A DNA stretch of 64,000 nucleotides. Source: Treponema succinifaciens DSM 2489. Its GTDB lineage: Bacteria > Spirochaetota > Spirochaetia > Treponematales > Treponemataceae. The notes below the pieces were generated by a model. The model did no database searches. It was not told the DNA's origin and worked only from the letters and a program-made list of their open reading frames with translations. The position numbers were made by a program, and so were the translations under genes. How positions within the stretch are numbered: the first letter of the stretch is position 1; every line of letters starts with the position of its first letter. Where the stretch lies: contig NC_015385.1 in the NCBI RefSeq assembly GCF_000195275.1, positions 1,504,501 to 1,568,500 on the forward strand, in the 5' to 3' direction. Below are positions 16,963 to 23,984 of the stretch, in pieces.

Positions 16963-17829
16963 ATGCAAAGACACGAACTCACGCCAGCTCAAAAATGGGA
17001 GCGGCTCACACTCGCCGACAACTTCATCTTCTGCAAAGTCCTTGAGGACAACCCGGAAGTCTGCAAGCATCTCATTGAGATTCTTCTGAACCTCAAAATT
17101 GACAGAATCGAAAAGCCAGCCGCGGAAAAATCACTTAAAACAGATTTCATCTCGCACGGAATAAGATTCGATGTATATGTAAAGGACGGAAACGGCCGCT
17201 CATTCGACATAGAAATCCAGACAACGCACAGCACCTCTCTTGCAAAACGCGCCCGCTATTACCAAGGACTGATGGATGTTGACAATGTGCAGCATGGAAC
17301 CGGCTATGATGTGCTTAATGAGAGCTACGTTGTCTTTCTCTGCATGGGAGATGCTTTCGGAAAAGGATTTCCTGTGTACACATTCCGATACCGCGCCGAC
17401 GAGGACAATGACTTTCTGATGGACGACGGAACAGTAAATGTCTTTTTCAATGCGAAAAAGTATGATACAATGAAGTCCGAGGAGCTGAGAGCATTTTTCA
17501 AATATCTCTGTGGAAAAGAGCCTAGCTCCGGTTTCACAGACAGGCTCTCCGCGCTGGTCGAGCGGGTAAAAACAAATGCACAGTGGAGGCACAGGTTTAT
17601 GACATGGGAACAGGAAATGGCCATTCAGTCCAATGAAAAAGCCAAAGAAATTGCCAAAGAAATTGCTCAAGACATGACGCAAGAAGCTATTGTTAAAAAT
17701 TCAATTTCAACTGCGAAAAAACTTATAGAAATAAATCTTTCTATCGAAAACATTGTAAAAGCCACGGGACTTTCAACAAAGCAAGTACTAGACCTAAAAA
17801 AGGAATCAGAAATATTTCAAAAAGCATAA
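16963..17829 (+). CDS. Rpn family recombination-promoting nuclease / PD-(D/E)XK putative transposase
   Basis: The 288-residue protein belongs to the PDDEXK_2 group often labelled Rpn or putative transposase. It shows LTLADNFIFCKVLEDNPEVCKHLIEILL at the start, then the nuclease core with RFDVYVKD and FDIEIQTT, which supply the Asp and Glu-x-Gln metal ligands near residues 78 and 90. The region LAKRARYYQGLMD follows, with a C-terminal coiled coil (KAKEIAKEIAQDM) and a helix-turn-helix-like end (VKATGLSTKQVLDLK). AGGA precedes the ATG. E. coli RpnA-type proteins cut DNA and promote RecA-independent recombination. It sits beside a decayed island, consistent with mobility, but no terminal repeats are visible. 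Confidence 0.82.
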   Translation: MQRHELTPAQKWERLTLADNFIFCKVLEDNPEVCKHLIEILLNLKIDRIEKPAAEKSLKTDFISHGIRFDVYVKDGNGRSFDIEIQTTHSTSLAKRARYYQGLMDVDNVQHGTGYDVLNESYVVFLCMGDAFGKGFPVYTFRYRADEDNDFLMDDGTVNVFFNAKKYDTMKSEELRAFFKYLCGKEPSSGFTDRLSALVERVKTNAQWRHRFMTWEQEMAIQSNEKAKEIAKEIAQDMTQEAIVKNSISTAKKLIEINLSIENIVKATGLSTKQVLDLKKESEIFQKA

Positions 17830-17887
17830 ATAATAAAAAAATTTTACTTAACTTTTTCAAAAATTTGCTAAAATTTAAAAACTTCTA

Positions 17888-17916
17888 TTGACACATTTTT
17901 TGCGGTGTGCTATATT
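17888..17916 (+). promoter_or_regulatory. Promoter of the tRNA-Met gene
   Basis: A perfect TTGACA (17888-17893) is followed after 17 bases by TATATT (17911-17916). The mature tRNA begins 12 bases after the -10 box. It is one of the strongest promoters in the window. Confidence 0.8.
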
Positions 17917-17928
17917 CTGTTTATTCGT

Positions 17929-18001
17929 GGTGGCATAGCCCAGTTGGTAGAGCAATGGACTCATATTCCATGTGTCATAGGTTCGATCCCTATTGCCACT
18001 A
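17929..18001 (+). tRNA. tRNA-Met (anticodon CAT), elongator type
   Basis: The 73-base cloverleaf folds fully. The acceptor stem is GGTGGCA with TGCCACT (first pair G-T), the D arm is GCCC-AGTTGGTA-GAGC, and the T arm is ATAGG-TTCGATC-CCTAT. The anticodon stem is ATGGA/TCCAT with loop CTCATAT. The loop gives anticodon CAT. The three G-C pairs of initiator tRNAs are absent, so it is not the initiator. An Ile2 tRNA with a modified CAT cannot be excluded. The CCA end is not encoded. Confidence 0.9.
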
Positions 18002-18008
18002 TAGAATT

Positions 18009-18041
18009 AAGCACTTCAGTTTTCTGAGGTGCTTTTTTTTT
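18009..18041 (+). terminator. Terminator after tRNA-Met
   Basis: AAGCACTTCAG pairs with CTGAGGTGCTT (one G-T pair) around TTTT, followed by a long T run. It starts eight bases after the tRNA. Confidence 0.85.
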
Positions 18042-18106
18042 ATTTATGTTAAATATGTTGCAAAAGGATAGCTTGATTAAACGTATTTCAGTATAAAATA
18101 AAAAAA

Positions 18107-18120
18107 TGTATAAATATACA
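18107..18120. promoter_or_regulatory. Palindrome upstream of argF, possible arginine operator
   Basis: TGTATAAATATACA is a perfect 14-bp palindrome about 85 bases before the argF start. It resembles the AT-rich half-sites of ARG boxes. A TATAAT-like -10 box follows at about 18171. Assignment to an ArgR-type regulator is a guess. Confidence 0.35.
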
Positions 18121-18202
18121 CAAAAATTGTACATTTTTGCATAAACAGTTGATTTTATACACAATTAATCTTATAATTGTAATATAAAACGGAGGAAGAA
18201 AA

Positions 18203-19153
18203 ATGAAGGCAGAAAAATTCAAAAGCCCTTTCAAGGGAAGAAGCCTTTTAAACTGGATAGACTGGAAACCGGAGGAAATCAGCCAGATTTTGGACTGGGC
18301 ATTTCAGGTTAAAAAAGAATCACATGCAGGCGAAGTCCACCAGAGATTTTTAGGAAAAACAATCGCGCTCATTTTTGAAAAACGCTCAACACGCACAAGA
18401 TCTTCTTTTGAAACTTCATTCGGCGAAGAAGGTGGGCATCCTGTCTTTATGTCAACTGACGATATTCAGCTCGGCGGAAAAGAAAGCGTTCAGGACACAG
18501 CAAGAGTTCTTGGAAGAATGTTCAGCGCAATAGAATTCCGCGGATTCAAGCAGTCCCATGTTGAAGACCTTGCAAAATATTCAGGAATTCCTGTCATAAA
18601 TGGACTTACAGACGACTTCCACCCTACGCAGGTTCTTGCGGATATTATGACACTCAAGGAAAATTTCGGGCATTTAAAAGGTCTTTCACTTTGCTTCTGC
18701 GGAGACGGAAGAAACAACATGGCACGTTCCCTTATGCTGATTTGTTCTAAGTTCGGAATAAATTTCAGTGTGTTCTCACCGAAAGAACTTTCGCCTGACA
18801 ACGAAATACTGGAAATCTGCGCGCCGTTCGCAAAGGAATCCGGAGCAACTATAACTGTTTCCGATAAAATTTCAGTTGTCAAAAACGTCGATTGCCTTTA
18901 TACTGATGTTTGGGTTTCCATGGGTGAAGAATCGCTTAAAGAAGAGCGCGTAAAATTGCTTCAGCCATACCAAGTGAACAAGGCGCTTATGGAAGCAACT
19001 GGCAAACCTGAAACTATATTCTTGCACTGTCTTCCTGCTGTAAAAGAACAGGAAGTTACAGAAGAAGTCTTCGAAAGCAGCGCAAGCAAGGTTTGGGATC
19101 AGGCAGAAAACAGAAAGCACACCATAAAAGCCATTATGCTCGCGCTTATATAA
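18203..19153 (+). CDS. argF: Ornithine carbamoyltransferase
   Basis: The enzyme converts ornithine and carbamoyl phosphate to citrulline, or the reverse in the arginine deiminase route. The 316-residue product has the carbamoyl-phosphate loop STRTRSSFE (about 57-65), the FHPTQVLAD segment (about 132-140), the ornithine-side DVWVSMGEE, and the HCLPA loop (about 273-277). GGAGG lies eight bases before the ATG. No other arginine gene is next to it, so anabolic (argF) and catabolic (arcB) roles cannot be separated; the symbol reflects family only. Confidence 0.93.
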   Translation: MKAEKFKSPFKGRSLLNWIDWKPEEISQILDWAFQVKKESHAGEVHQRFLGKTIALIFEKRSTRTRSSFETSFGEEGGHPVFMSTDDIQLGGKESVQDTARVLGRMFSAIEFRGFKQSHVEDLAKYSGIPVINGLTDDFHPTQVLADIMTLKENFGHLKGLSLCFCGDGRNNMARSLMLICSKFGINFSVFSPKELSPDNEILEICAPFAKESGATITVSDKISVVKNVDCLYTDVWVSMGEESLKEERVKLLQPYQVNKALMEATGKPETIFLHCLPAVKEQEVTEEVFESSASKVWDQAENRKHTIKAIMLALI

Positions 19154-19181
19154 TTATTATAGAACAAATTCGGAGGAATTC

Positions 19182-19625
19182 ATGAAGAAGTTTTTTGCCA
19201 CGGCAGTTCTTGCTATTGCAATGATTTTGCCAGCAGTTTCACAGGAAAACAACGAGCAGACAAAGCAGCCTGTATGGAATCACGGAGACAATGTATCTAC
19301 AATTTCTTATCAGAATGTAAGAATCTTCAAAATTTATGACCAGAAAGACGCTTATGTTGTGCTTTACGAAAAACAAGGCATAGACATCGGAACTGCGGTT
19401 CTTCCAAAAAAATGGTTCAAAAATGAAGACGGAGCTAGAAAACTCAACTTCAGAACTATGCCAAAAGGACTCTCTCCATACATGACAGTAATAAGCCAGA
19501 ACGGTGAATTCCTAAAAGTGTGGATTACAGCTCCTACAAACCGTTTCAATTCACTTTGGGCAATTGCTCCTAGCGGAATGCAAATCGATGGAACTGACGC
19601 AGACTCGCTTACTCTTGACTACTAG
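19182..19625 (+). CDS. Small secreted protein of unknown function
   Basis: I do not recognise a family. The 147-residue product has a signal peptide (about 1-20, ending PAVSQ). The mature protein is beta-rich: ISYQNVRIFKIYDQKDAYVVLYEKQGIDIGTAVLPKKWF, then MTVISQNGEFLKVWI. A GGAGG box precedes the ATG. It follows argF by 28 bases and is closed by a strong terminator, so it may be transcribed with argF, although a metabolic link is not obvious. Confidence 0.65.
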   Translation: MKKFFATAVLAIAMILPAVSQENNEQTKQPVWNHGDNVSTISYQNVRIFKIYDQKDAYVVLYEKQGIDIGTAVLPKKWFKNEDGARKLNFRTMPKGLSPYMTVISQNGEFLKVWITAPTNRFNSLWAIAPSGMQIDGTDADSLTLDY

Positions 19626-19658
19626 AAAAATTAATAAGTAGCAAAATATTTATTAAGG

Positions 19659-19697
19659 AGACTTGGTTCTGATATTTTCAGGATCAGGTCTTTTTTA
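19659..19697 (+). terminator. Terminator after the argF unit
   Basis: AGACTTGGTTCTGA pairs along its full 14 bases with TCAGGATCAGGTCT (several G-T pairs), followed by six T. Confidence 0.8.
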
Positions 19698-19714
19698 ATT
19701 TCAGGCAGGAAAAT

Positions 19715-20698
19715 ATGATTCTTATTTCAAAAGAACAAATTTCAAAATTCAAAAGTTTTTTAGATTCACATGACAGTTTTATTATTGCAGGGCACAAAGA
19801 GCCGGACGGCGACTGCATTTCAAGCTGCATAGGACTTTCATTTATTTTGGATAAAATGAACAAACCTTACATAATGCTTAACGCCGGACCTTTTAAAAGA
19901 AACGAAATAAAGAAATTCGCGCCAAAATTCAAGAATGCACTGCCCTTTATGACACAGGACGAAAGAAATTCATGCGGACTTATAATTGCGGACTGCTCGG
20001 AACTTTCAAGGCTTGGAGATATTGACGGAGATTTAAAAGGATTCAGCACATTTATAATCGACCACCACAAAACGGCCGATGTAAAAAATTCAGACAATAT
20101 AATAGATCCAACTGCACCGGCGGCATCCTGCCTTGTCCAGCAGCTTTTTGAATCACTTGTCGGAAAACCTTCAAAAGAACAGGCGGATATTTTTTTCTTT
20201 GGAATGGCGACTGACACAGGATTTTTCAAGTATCTTACAGAAGACAGTTCGGAAGTTTTCAAGGGAACGGCAAGGCTTGTGGAATCCGGCGCAAATCCAA
20301 GGAAAATTTATCAGGAAATGACAGGCGGAAAGCAGTGGAACACAAGAAAGCTTCTGGGAATTATGCTAGACCACGCGGAACGTCATTTCAACGGAAAACT
20401 TGTTGTAACTTTTGAGACAATGGACGACACAAGAAAATTCGGGCAGGACGGACGGGACAGCGATGCTTTTTATATGCTCATGCTTGAAGTTGAAAATGTC
20501 GAGGCTGTTTTATTCATTCGGCAAGAAACGGAATTTTCATGCACACTGGGATTCCGCTCAAGAGAAAAATGCGATGTTAGCGCGATCGCTTCTAAATTCG
20601 GCGGAGGCGGACATAAAAATGCTGCAGGAGCAAGCACAGAAGGCAAAATTGAAACATTGCTTCCATTAATCCTAAAAGAATTCGCAAAAGTCCTTTAA
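19715..20698 (+). CDS. nrnA: DHH-family phosphoesterase, NrnA-like nanoRNase / pAp phosphatase
   Basis: The 327-residue protein is a DHH-DHHA1 enzyme. The DHH domain shows GHKEPDGDC (about 21-29), the DCSE strand (about 90) and the diagnostic IDHHKT (about 110). The DHHA1 domain ends in GGGGHKNAAG (about 296-305). NrnA proteins degrade 2-5 nucleotide RNAs and 3'-phosphoadenosine 5'-phosphate in the cytoplasm. AGGA lies before the ATG. Another DHH function, such as c-di-AMP-linked pApA hydrolysis, fits the same motifs. Confidence 0.88.
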   Translation: MILISKEQISKFKSFLDSHDSFIIAGHKEPDGDCISSCIGLSFILDKMNKPYIMLNAGPFKRNEIKKFAPKFKNALPFMTQDERNSCGLIIADCSELSRLGDIDGDLKGFSTFIIDHHKTADVKNSDNIIDPTAPAASCLVQQLFESLVGKPSKEQADIFFFGMATDTGFFKYLTEDSSEVFKGTARLVESGANPRKIYQEMTGGKQWNTRKLLGIMLDHAERHFNGKLVVTFETMDDTRKFGQDGRDSDAFYMLMLEVENVEAVLFIRQETEFSCTLGFRSREKCDVSAIASKFGGGGHKNAAGASTEGKIETLLPLILKEFAKVL

Positions 20699-20729
20699 TC
20701 AATCTTCCACAAAACTATAAAACGCAAGA

Positions 20730-20757
20730 AAAAGCTTCCAGAAATGGAGGCTTTTTT
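20730..20757 (+). terminator. Terminator after nrnA
   Basis: AAAAGCTTCCA pairs with TGGAGGCTTTT around GAAA and runs into T. Confidence 0.82.
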
Positions 20758-20906
20758 GTTATTTTTTTTGCAATATTTTTTTAACAAATAACAGAAAATA
20801 ACAAAAATCCTGTTATATTTTGAAAAAGCTTACAGCCGCCAGTTATTTTTTCAGCTATAAAATATCAAAAAATCAAAGAAAACACACAATTTCCATGCAA
20901 TTACAC

Positions 20907-20923
20907 TTGGCATAAGTCTTGCT
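20907..20923 (+). promoter_or_regulatory. Candidate sigma-54 (-24/-12) promoter
   Basis: TTGGCATAAGTCTTGCT has GG and GC dinucleotides exactly 10 bases apart, as sigma-54 requires, and matches TGGCA and TTGC of the consensus. It lies 50 bases before the ATG of the next gene. Treponemes are known to carry rpoN. No enhancer-binding site is visible. Confidence 0.5.
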
Positions 20924-20972
20924 GTTTTTATTTCACACAATCAACTTTTTTTGACTTTTATCAGGAGAAATT

Positions 20973-21887
20973 ATGAGTGAAAAAACTACGGCGGAAGCAA
21001 GAAAAATCTGGAAGGATTTCAGCGAGAAAAAGACAAGTGAAGAGGAGACAAAAAATTTGCTTTTGGAATTCATGTTCAGGCGGAAATTTGAGCTAGGACT
21101 TGCAAGCATGGGCGAAGATGATTTTTCGGATTTTCTTGTTTACATGGCGGAACATTTTGTCCACATCTTAAAAAAGTATAATCCTGAAATAAGCGATTTT
21201 TCAACTTACATTTACGGAGTTTTGCAGGCATCGGCTTTATGGCGGAAAAAAAAGCAGTTCTTGGTAAACGAAAAAAAATCTTTTTGCGAAACTTTAGTTG
21301 TCGAAGAATCTAATTTCGTTCTTGAGAATGAAGAAATTTATTTTGAAAACGAAATGACAACAGAAGAACTTTACAAAGTCGCAAAGAAAAATCTTGAATA
21401 TTCGGCTTGTTCAAGACATTCTGAAAGAAAAACAAAAATCAGCGAAAGTTTTACAAAAGAACTCTGTCTTGTTCTTGCGCTAAAATCCTGCTACAGCATT
21501 ACGGATCCGCTTGTTGAAAAAGTTTCCGCAGCAACAGGATGCAACAAGGAAAAACTTAGAAAAATGATTATGAGCGCAAAGGAATCAATTGAAAAAAAAG
21601 AAATGCGGTTTCATAATTTATTTAAAAAACGAAATTTCGCATATTTTCATAGAAAGAAATTTTCCATGCAAAAACAAAGGGAAGCGCAAAAAGAATCAGA
21701 CTGCACTGAATACGAACTGCAAAAATTCAATTCGCATGACAAAAGATGGCGAAAATCGATTGAAGAACTTTCAAGGCAAATTCCTGTTCCCACAAATATA
21801 ACTGTCGGCAAGCTTCTTTCAATGAGTCCGCGCCACGTTGCATCTCTTGTTTCAAAGGCAAAAGAGATTTTTAGCGGTGACGAATAG
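20973..21887 (+). CDS. Unknown protein with sigma-factor-like ends
   Basis: No clear family. The 304-residue, lysine- and glutamate-rich protein has a segment near residues 50-95 (DFLVYMAEHFVHILKKYNPE, then FSTYIYGVLQAS) that resembles region 2 of sigma-70-type factors. Its last 35 residues (ITVGKLLSMSPRHVASLVSKAKE) resemble a region-4 helix-turn-helix. The middle is basic and helical. AGGAG precedes the ATG and a sigma-54-like promoter lies 50 bases upstream. The stop codon overlaps the target-site repeat of the MITE that follows. It could be a divergent sigma factor or another DNA-binding regulator. Confidence 0.5.
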   Translation: MSEKTTAEARKIWKDFSEKKTSEEETKNLLLEFMFRRKFELGLASMGEDDFSDFLVYMAEHFVHILKKYNPEISDFSTYIYGVLQASALWRKKKQFLVNEKKSFCETLVVEESNFVLENEEIYFENEMTTEELYKVAKKNLEYSACSRHSERKTKISESFTKELCLVLALKSCYSITDPLVEKVSAATGCNKEKLRKMIMSAKESIEKKEMRFHNLFKKRNFAYFHRKKFSMQKQREAQKESDCTEYELQKFNSHDKRWRKSIEELSRQIPVPTNITVGKLLSMSPRHVASLVSKAKEIFSGDE

Positions 21888-21893
21888 AAATGC

Positions 21894-21985
21894 CATGGCA
21901 AGCGCATTATAAATGTATTCAGCATAAAACTGGCTTCCAGGCACGGTTTCCTGGTTCAAAATCTCGCAATAATGCGTTTGCCCTG
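21894..21985 (+). repeat. MITE copy 1 (92 bp, short form)
   Basis: The element starts CATGGCAAGCGCATTATAAA, continues TGTATTCAGCATAAAACTGG and ends AATGCGTTTGCCCTG. Compared with copy 3 it lacks the middle and most of the right half. It is preceded by ATAGAAATGC and followed by ATAGAAATC, a near-identical target duplication. The IS begins directly after the second of these. Confidence 0.8.
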
Positions 21986-21994
21986 ATAGAAATC

Positions 21995-23273
21995 CAGGGC
22001 AAACGCATGTAAAAATTTTTTGTTTTAAATCTCTAAACTACTATTTAAAAAATGCACAAAATGGTAAAATTCCCCTTGGGTGGAATTATGCTTTTAAGAG
22101 AAAGTCTGGAAGAAATAGACGATTTTAGAGTAAAAAGGTGCAGGAAGTTTGAACTGGCTGATATTTTCCTGCTGGTTTTGTTCGGGCTGCTAAGCGGCAT
22201 CAAGGACATTGAGCACATAGCTGAATGGGCGGAGGAAGCGGAAGAGTCCATCAAGGGGCTGGTGAAGTTTGAGTTCGGTCCGCCAAGTGCCGACACAATT
22301 CTCCGGGTTTTCAGAAATGTGAACGCAGATAAAATCGAGAAAGTTTTTATAAAGTGGGCTCATGGAATTTACGAGAAAGTAAAAATTGAACCGGACAGAA
22401 CAATTGTTGCCATCGACGGAAAGACGATGTGCGGCTCAAACAAGGTCACGGGAGCAAAGGGAATTCACATTGTAAGTGCATGGGCAGATGAACTGTCCCT
22501 CATTCTTGGGCAGGTAAAGACAGATGAAAAGTCAAATGAAATCACTGCAATTCCTGAGCTTCTGGAACTGATTGATATAAGGGGAATGATAATCACAATC
22601 GATGCAATGGGCTGCCAGAAAAAAATCTGCGAGAAAATTAAGGAAAAAAAAGCAGACTATGTTCTTTCTTTGAAAGGAAATCAAAGCACGACACACGAAG
22701 CCGTAAAAGACTTTTTCTCTATGGATGAAAAGGAGCTTGCAAAATACGGAGTTATAAAAAGCGAAAAGGAATGTAATCCTGACCATGGACGAATTGAAAA
22801 CAGGCAGTATTACCTGTGCACGAACCTGTCGTGGCTGGAGAATAAAGATGAGTGGCCGGGACTTAAGGCTGTTGCCATGGCACGGGAAGAACGGACTGTA
22901 AATGGAAAAACTTCCACAGACATCAGGTTTTTTCTAACTTCACTTGATAACATTGAACTTGTGAAAAAATCAATTCGACTACACTGGGGAATTGAAAACC
23001 GCCTTCACTGGTGTCTTGATATGACTTTCAATGAGGACTACAAAAGGCACCGAAAGGATCATAGTCCGGAAAACATGACAGTTATGCGCCGGCTTGCATT
23101 AAATATCTTACGCCAAGCAGAAAAACCGGAGAATAAAAAACAGGACAGTTTAAGCAAGCGCACGATCTGGTTTCGGGAAAACCGCCAGTTCCGCCAAACG
23201 GTTTTAAGGCTCCTTTAAAATTTCACACTTTCTGTAATTTTATCAGAAAGTGTTTTTACATGCGTTTGCCCTG
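21995..23273 (+). mobile_element. Complete ISAs1-family insertion sequence (1279 bp)
   Basis: The ends are a perfect 21-bp inverted repeat, CAGGGCAAACGCATGTAAAA(A) at the left and its complement ending ATGCGTTTGCCCTG at the right. The 9-bp sequence ATAGAAATC flanks it at 21986-21994 and 23274-23282. The single transposase gene is intact, so the element is probably active or recently active. It inserted between a MITE and rdgB. Confidence 0.9.
22052..23218 (+). CDS. ISAs1-family DDE transposase
   Basis: The 388-residue product is full length for the family. The DDE triad is visible: VAIDGKTMCGS (first Asp near residue 124), IITIDAMGCQKKI (second Asp), and WGIENRLHWCLDM (Glu). The N-terminal DUF4372/H-repeat-like region (LADIFLLVLFGLLSGIKDIEHI) is present. 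An alternative start at 22088 (MLLRESLEEID) is equally possible because 22052 has no clear ribosome site. It catalyses cut-and-paste movement of the IS and possibly of the three MITEs in this window. Confidence 0.92.
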   Translation: MHKMVKFPLGGIMLLRESLEEIDDFRVKRCRKFELADIFLLVLFGLLSGIKDIEHIAEWAEEAEESIKGLVKFEFGPPSADTILRVFRNVNADKIEKVFIKWAHGIYEKVKIEPDRTIVAIDGKTMCGSNKVTGAKGIHIVSAWADELSLILGQVKTDEKSNEITAIPELLELIDIRGMIITIDAMGCQKKICEKIKEKKADYVLSLKGNQSTTHEAVKDFFSMDEKELAKYGVIKSEKECNPDHGRIENRQYYLCTNLSWLENKDEWPGLKAVAMAREERTVNGKTSTDIRFFLTSLDNIELVKKSIRLHWGIENRLHWCLDMTFNEDYKRHRKDHSPENMTVMRRLALNILRQAEKPENKKQDSLSKRTIWFRENRQFRQTVLRLL

Positions 23274-23327
23274 ATAGAAATCCGCAATTCTCTCGACAAC
23301 AAGCATTTAAAATGCTATTCTTTTGGA

Positions 23328-23984
23328 ATGAAAATTTATCTTGCAACCGGAAATTTAAATAAAAAACGTGAAGTCTCAGAACTTTTTCCAGAGCATACAA
23401 TTGTAATTCCAAAGGACGAGGGAATTGATTTTGACCCCGAAGAAACCGGCTCGACTTTTTACGAGAACAGCCTTATAAAAGCAAAAGCGTTGTGGGAAAT
23501 TGTGCGCTCCCCTGTTCTTGCCGATGATTCTGGAATTTGCGCAGATGCATTGAACGGAGCCCCAGGAATTTATTCTTCGCGTTATGCAGGACCGGATTTT
23601 ATGCGAGGAAAACCTGACGGGAAAAAAATTCCGCAGGAAGAACAGAACAAATTTCTAATTCAACAGATAACGGACTCAATTTCTTCTGGAAAGTTTCAGA
23701 AACGGACTGCTCATTACACTTGCTCAATGGTTCTTTACATGGGAAACGACAGGCTTTTTGTTGTGCAGGAAACAATGGAAGGTGAAATTGTCGAAAAAAT
23801 TGAAGATGCAAGAGGAGCAGGCGGATTCGGATACGATCCGATTTTTTATCTTCCCGAGCTCGGAAAAACTGCCGCAGAACTTACAGCAGAACAAAAAAAT
23901 GCAATAAGCCACCGCGGAAAAGCTTCGCGTCTCATAAAAAAAATAGCAGAAGAATTTCTTTGCGACGAGGGAAAAAATGCTTAA
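23328..23984 (+). CDS. rdgB: dITP/XTP pyrophosphatase (RdgB/HAM1)
   Basis: The enzyme removes non-canonical purine triphosphates such as dITP and XTP. The 218-residue product starts MKIYLATGNLNKKREV, the canonical HAM1 opening, then VLADDSGICADALNGAPGIYSSRYAG with catalytic acid residues, GGFGYDPIFYLPE, and SHRGKASR at the C-terminus. A longer frame from 23250 runs through IS and flank sequence and is rejected. It contains an extra loop (about 85-110) common in spirochaetal versions. The stop overlaps the next start by eight bases, so both are translated together. Confidence 0.9.
   Translation: MKIYLATGNLNKKREVSELFPEHTIVIPKDEGIDFDPEETGSTFYENSLIKAKALWEIVRSPVLADDSGICADALNGAPGIYSSRYAGPDFMRGKPDGKKIPQEEQNKFLIQQITDSISSGKFQKRTAHYTCSMVLYMGNDRLFVVQETMEGEIVEKIEDARGAGGFGYDPIFYLPELGKTAAELTAEQKNAISHRGKASRLIKKIAEEFLCDEGKNA

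Noticed and set aside
17200-17682. 160-residue open frame antisense to the Rpn-type nuclease
   Set aside because: It is a shadow of the coding frame, without a ribosome site or recognisable domain.
17929-18001. Initiator tRNA-fMet
   Set aside because: The anticodon stem lacks the three consecutive G-C pairs and the first acceptor base is paired, so it is an elongator-type tRNA.
23250-23327. Upstream extension of rdgB
   Set aside because: The codons lie within the right end of the IS and its target duplication; the HAM1 family begins at MKIYLATGN.
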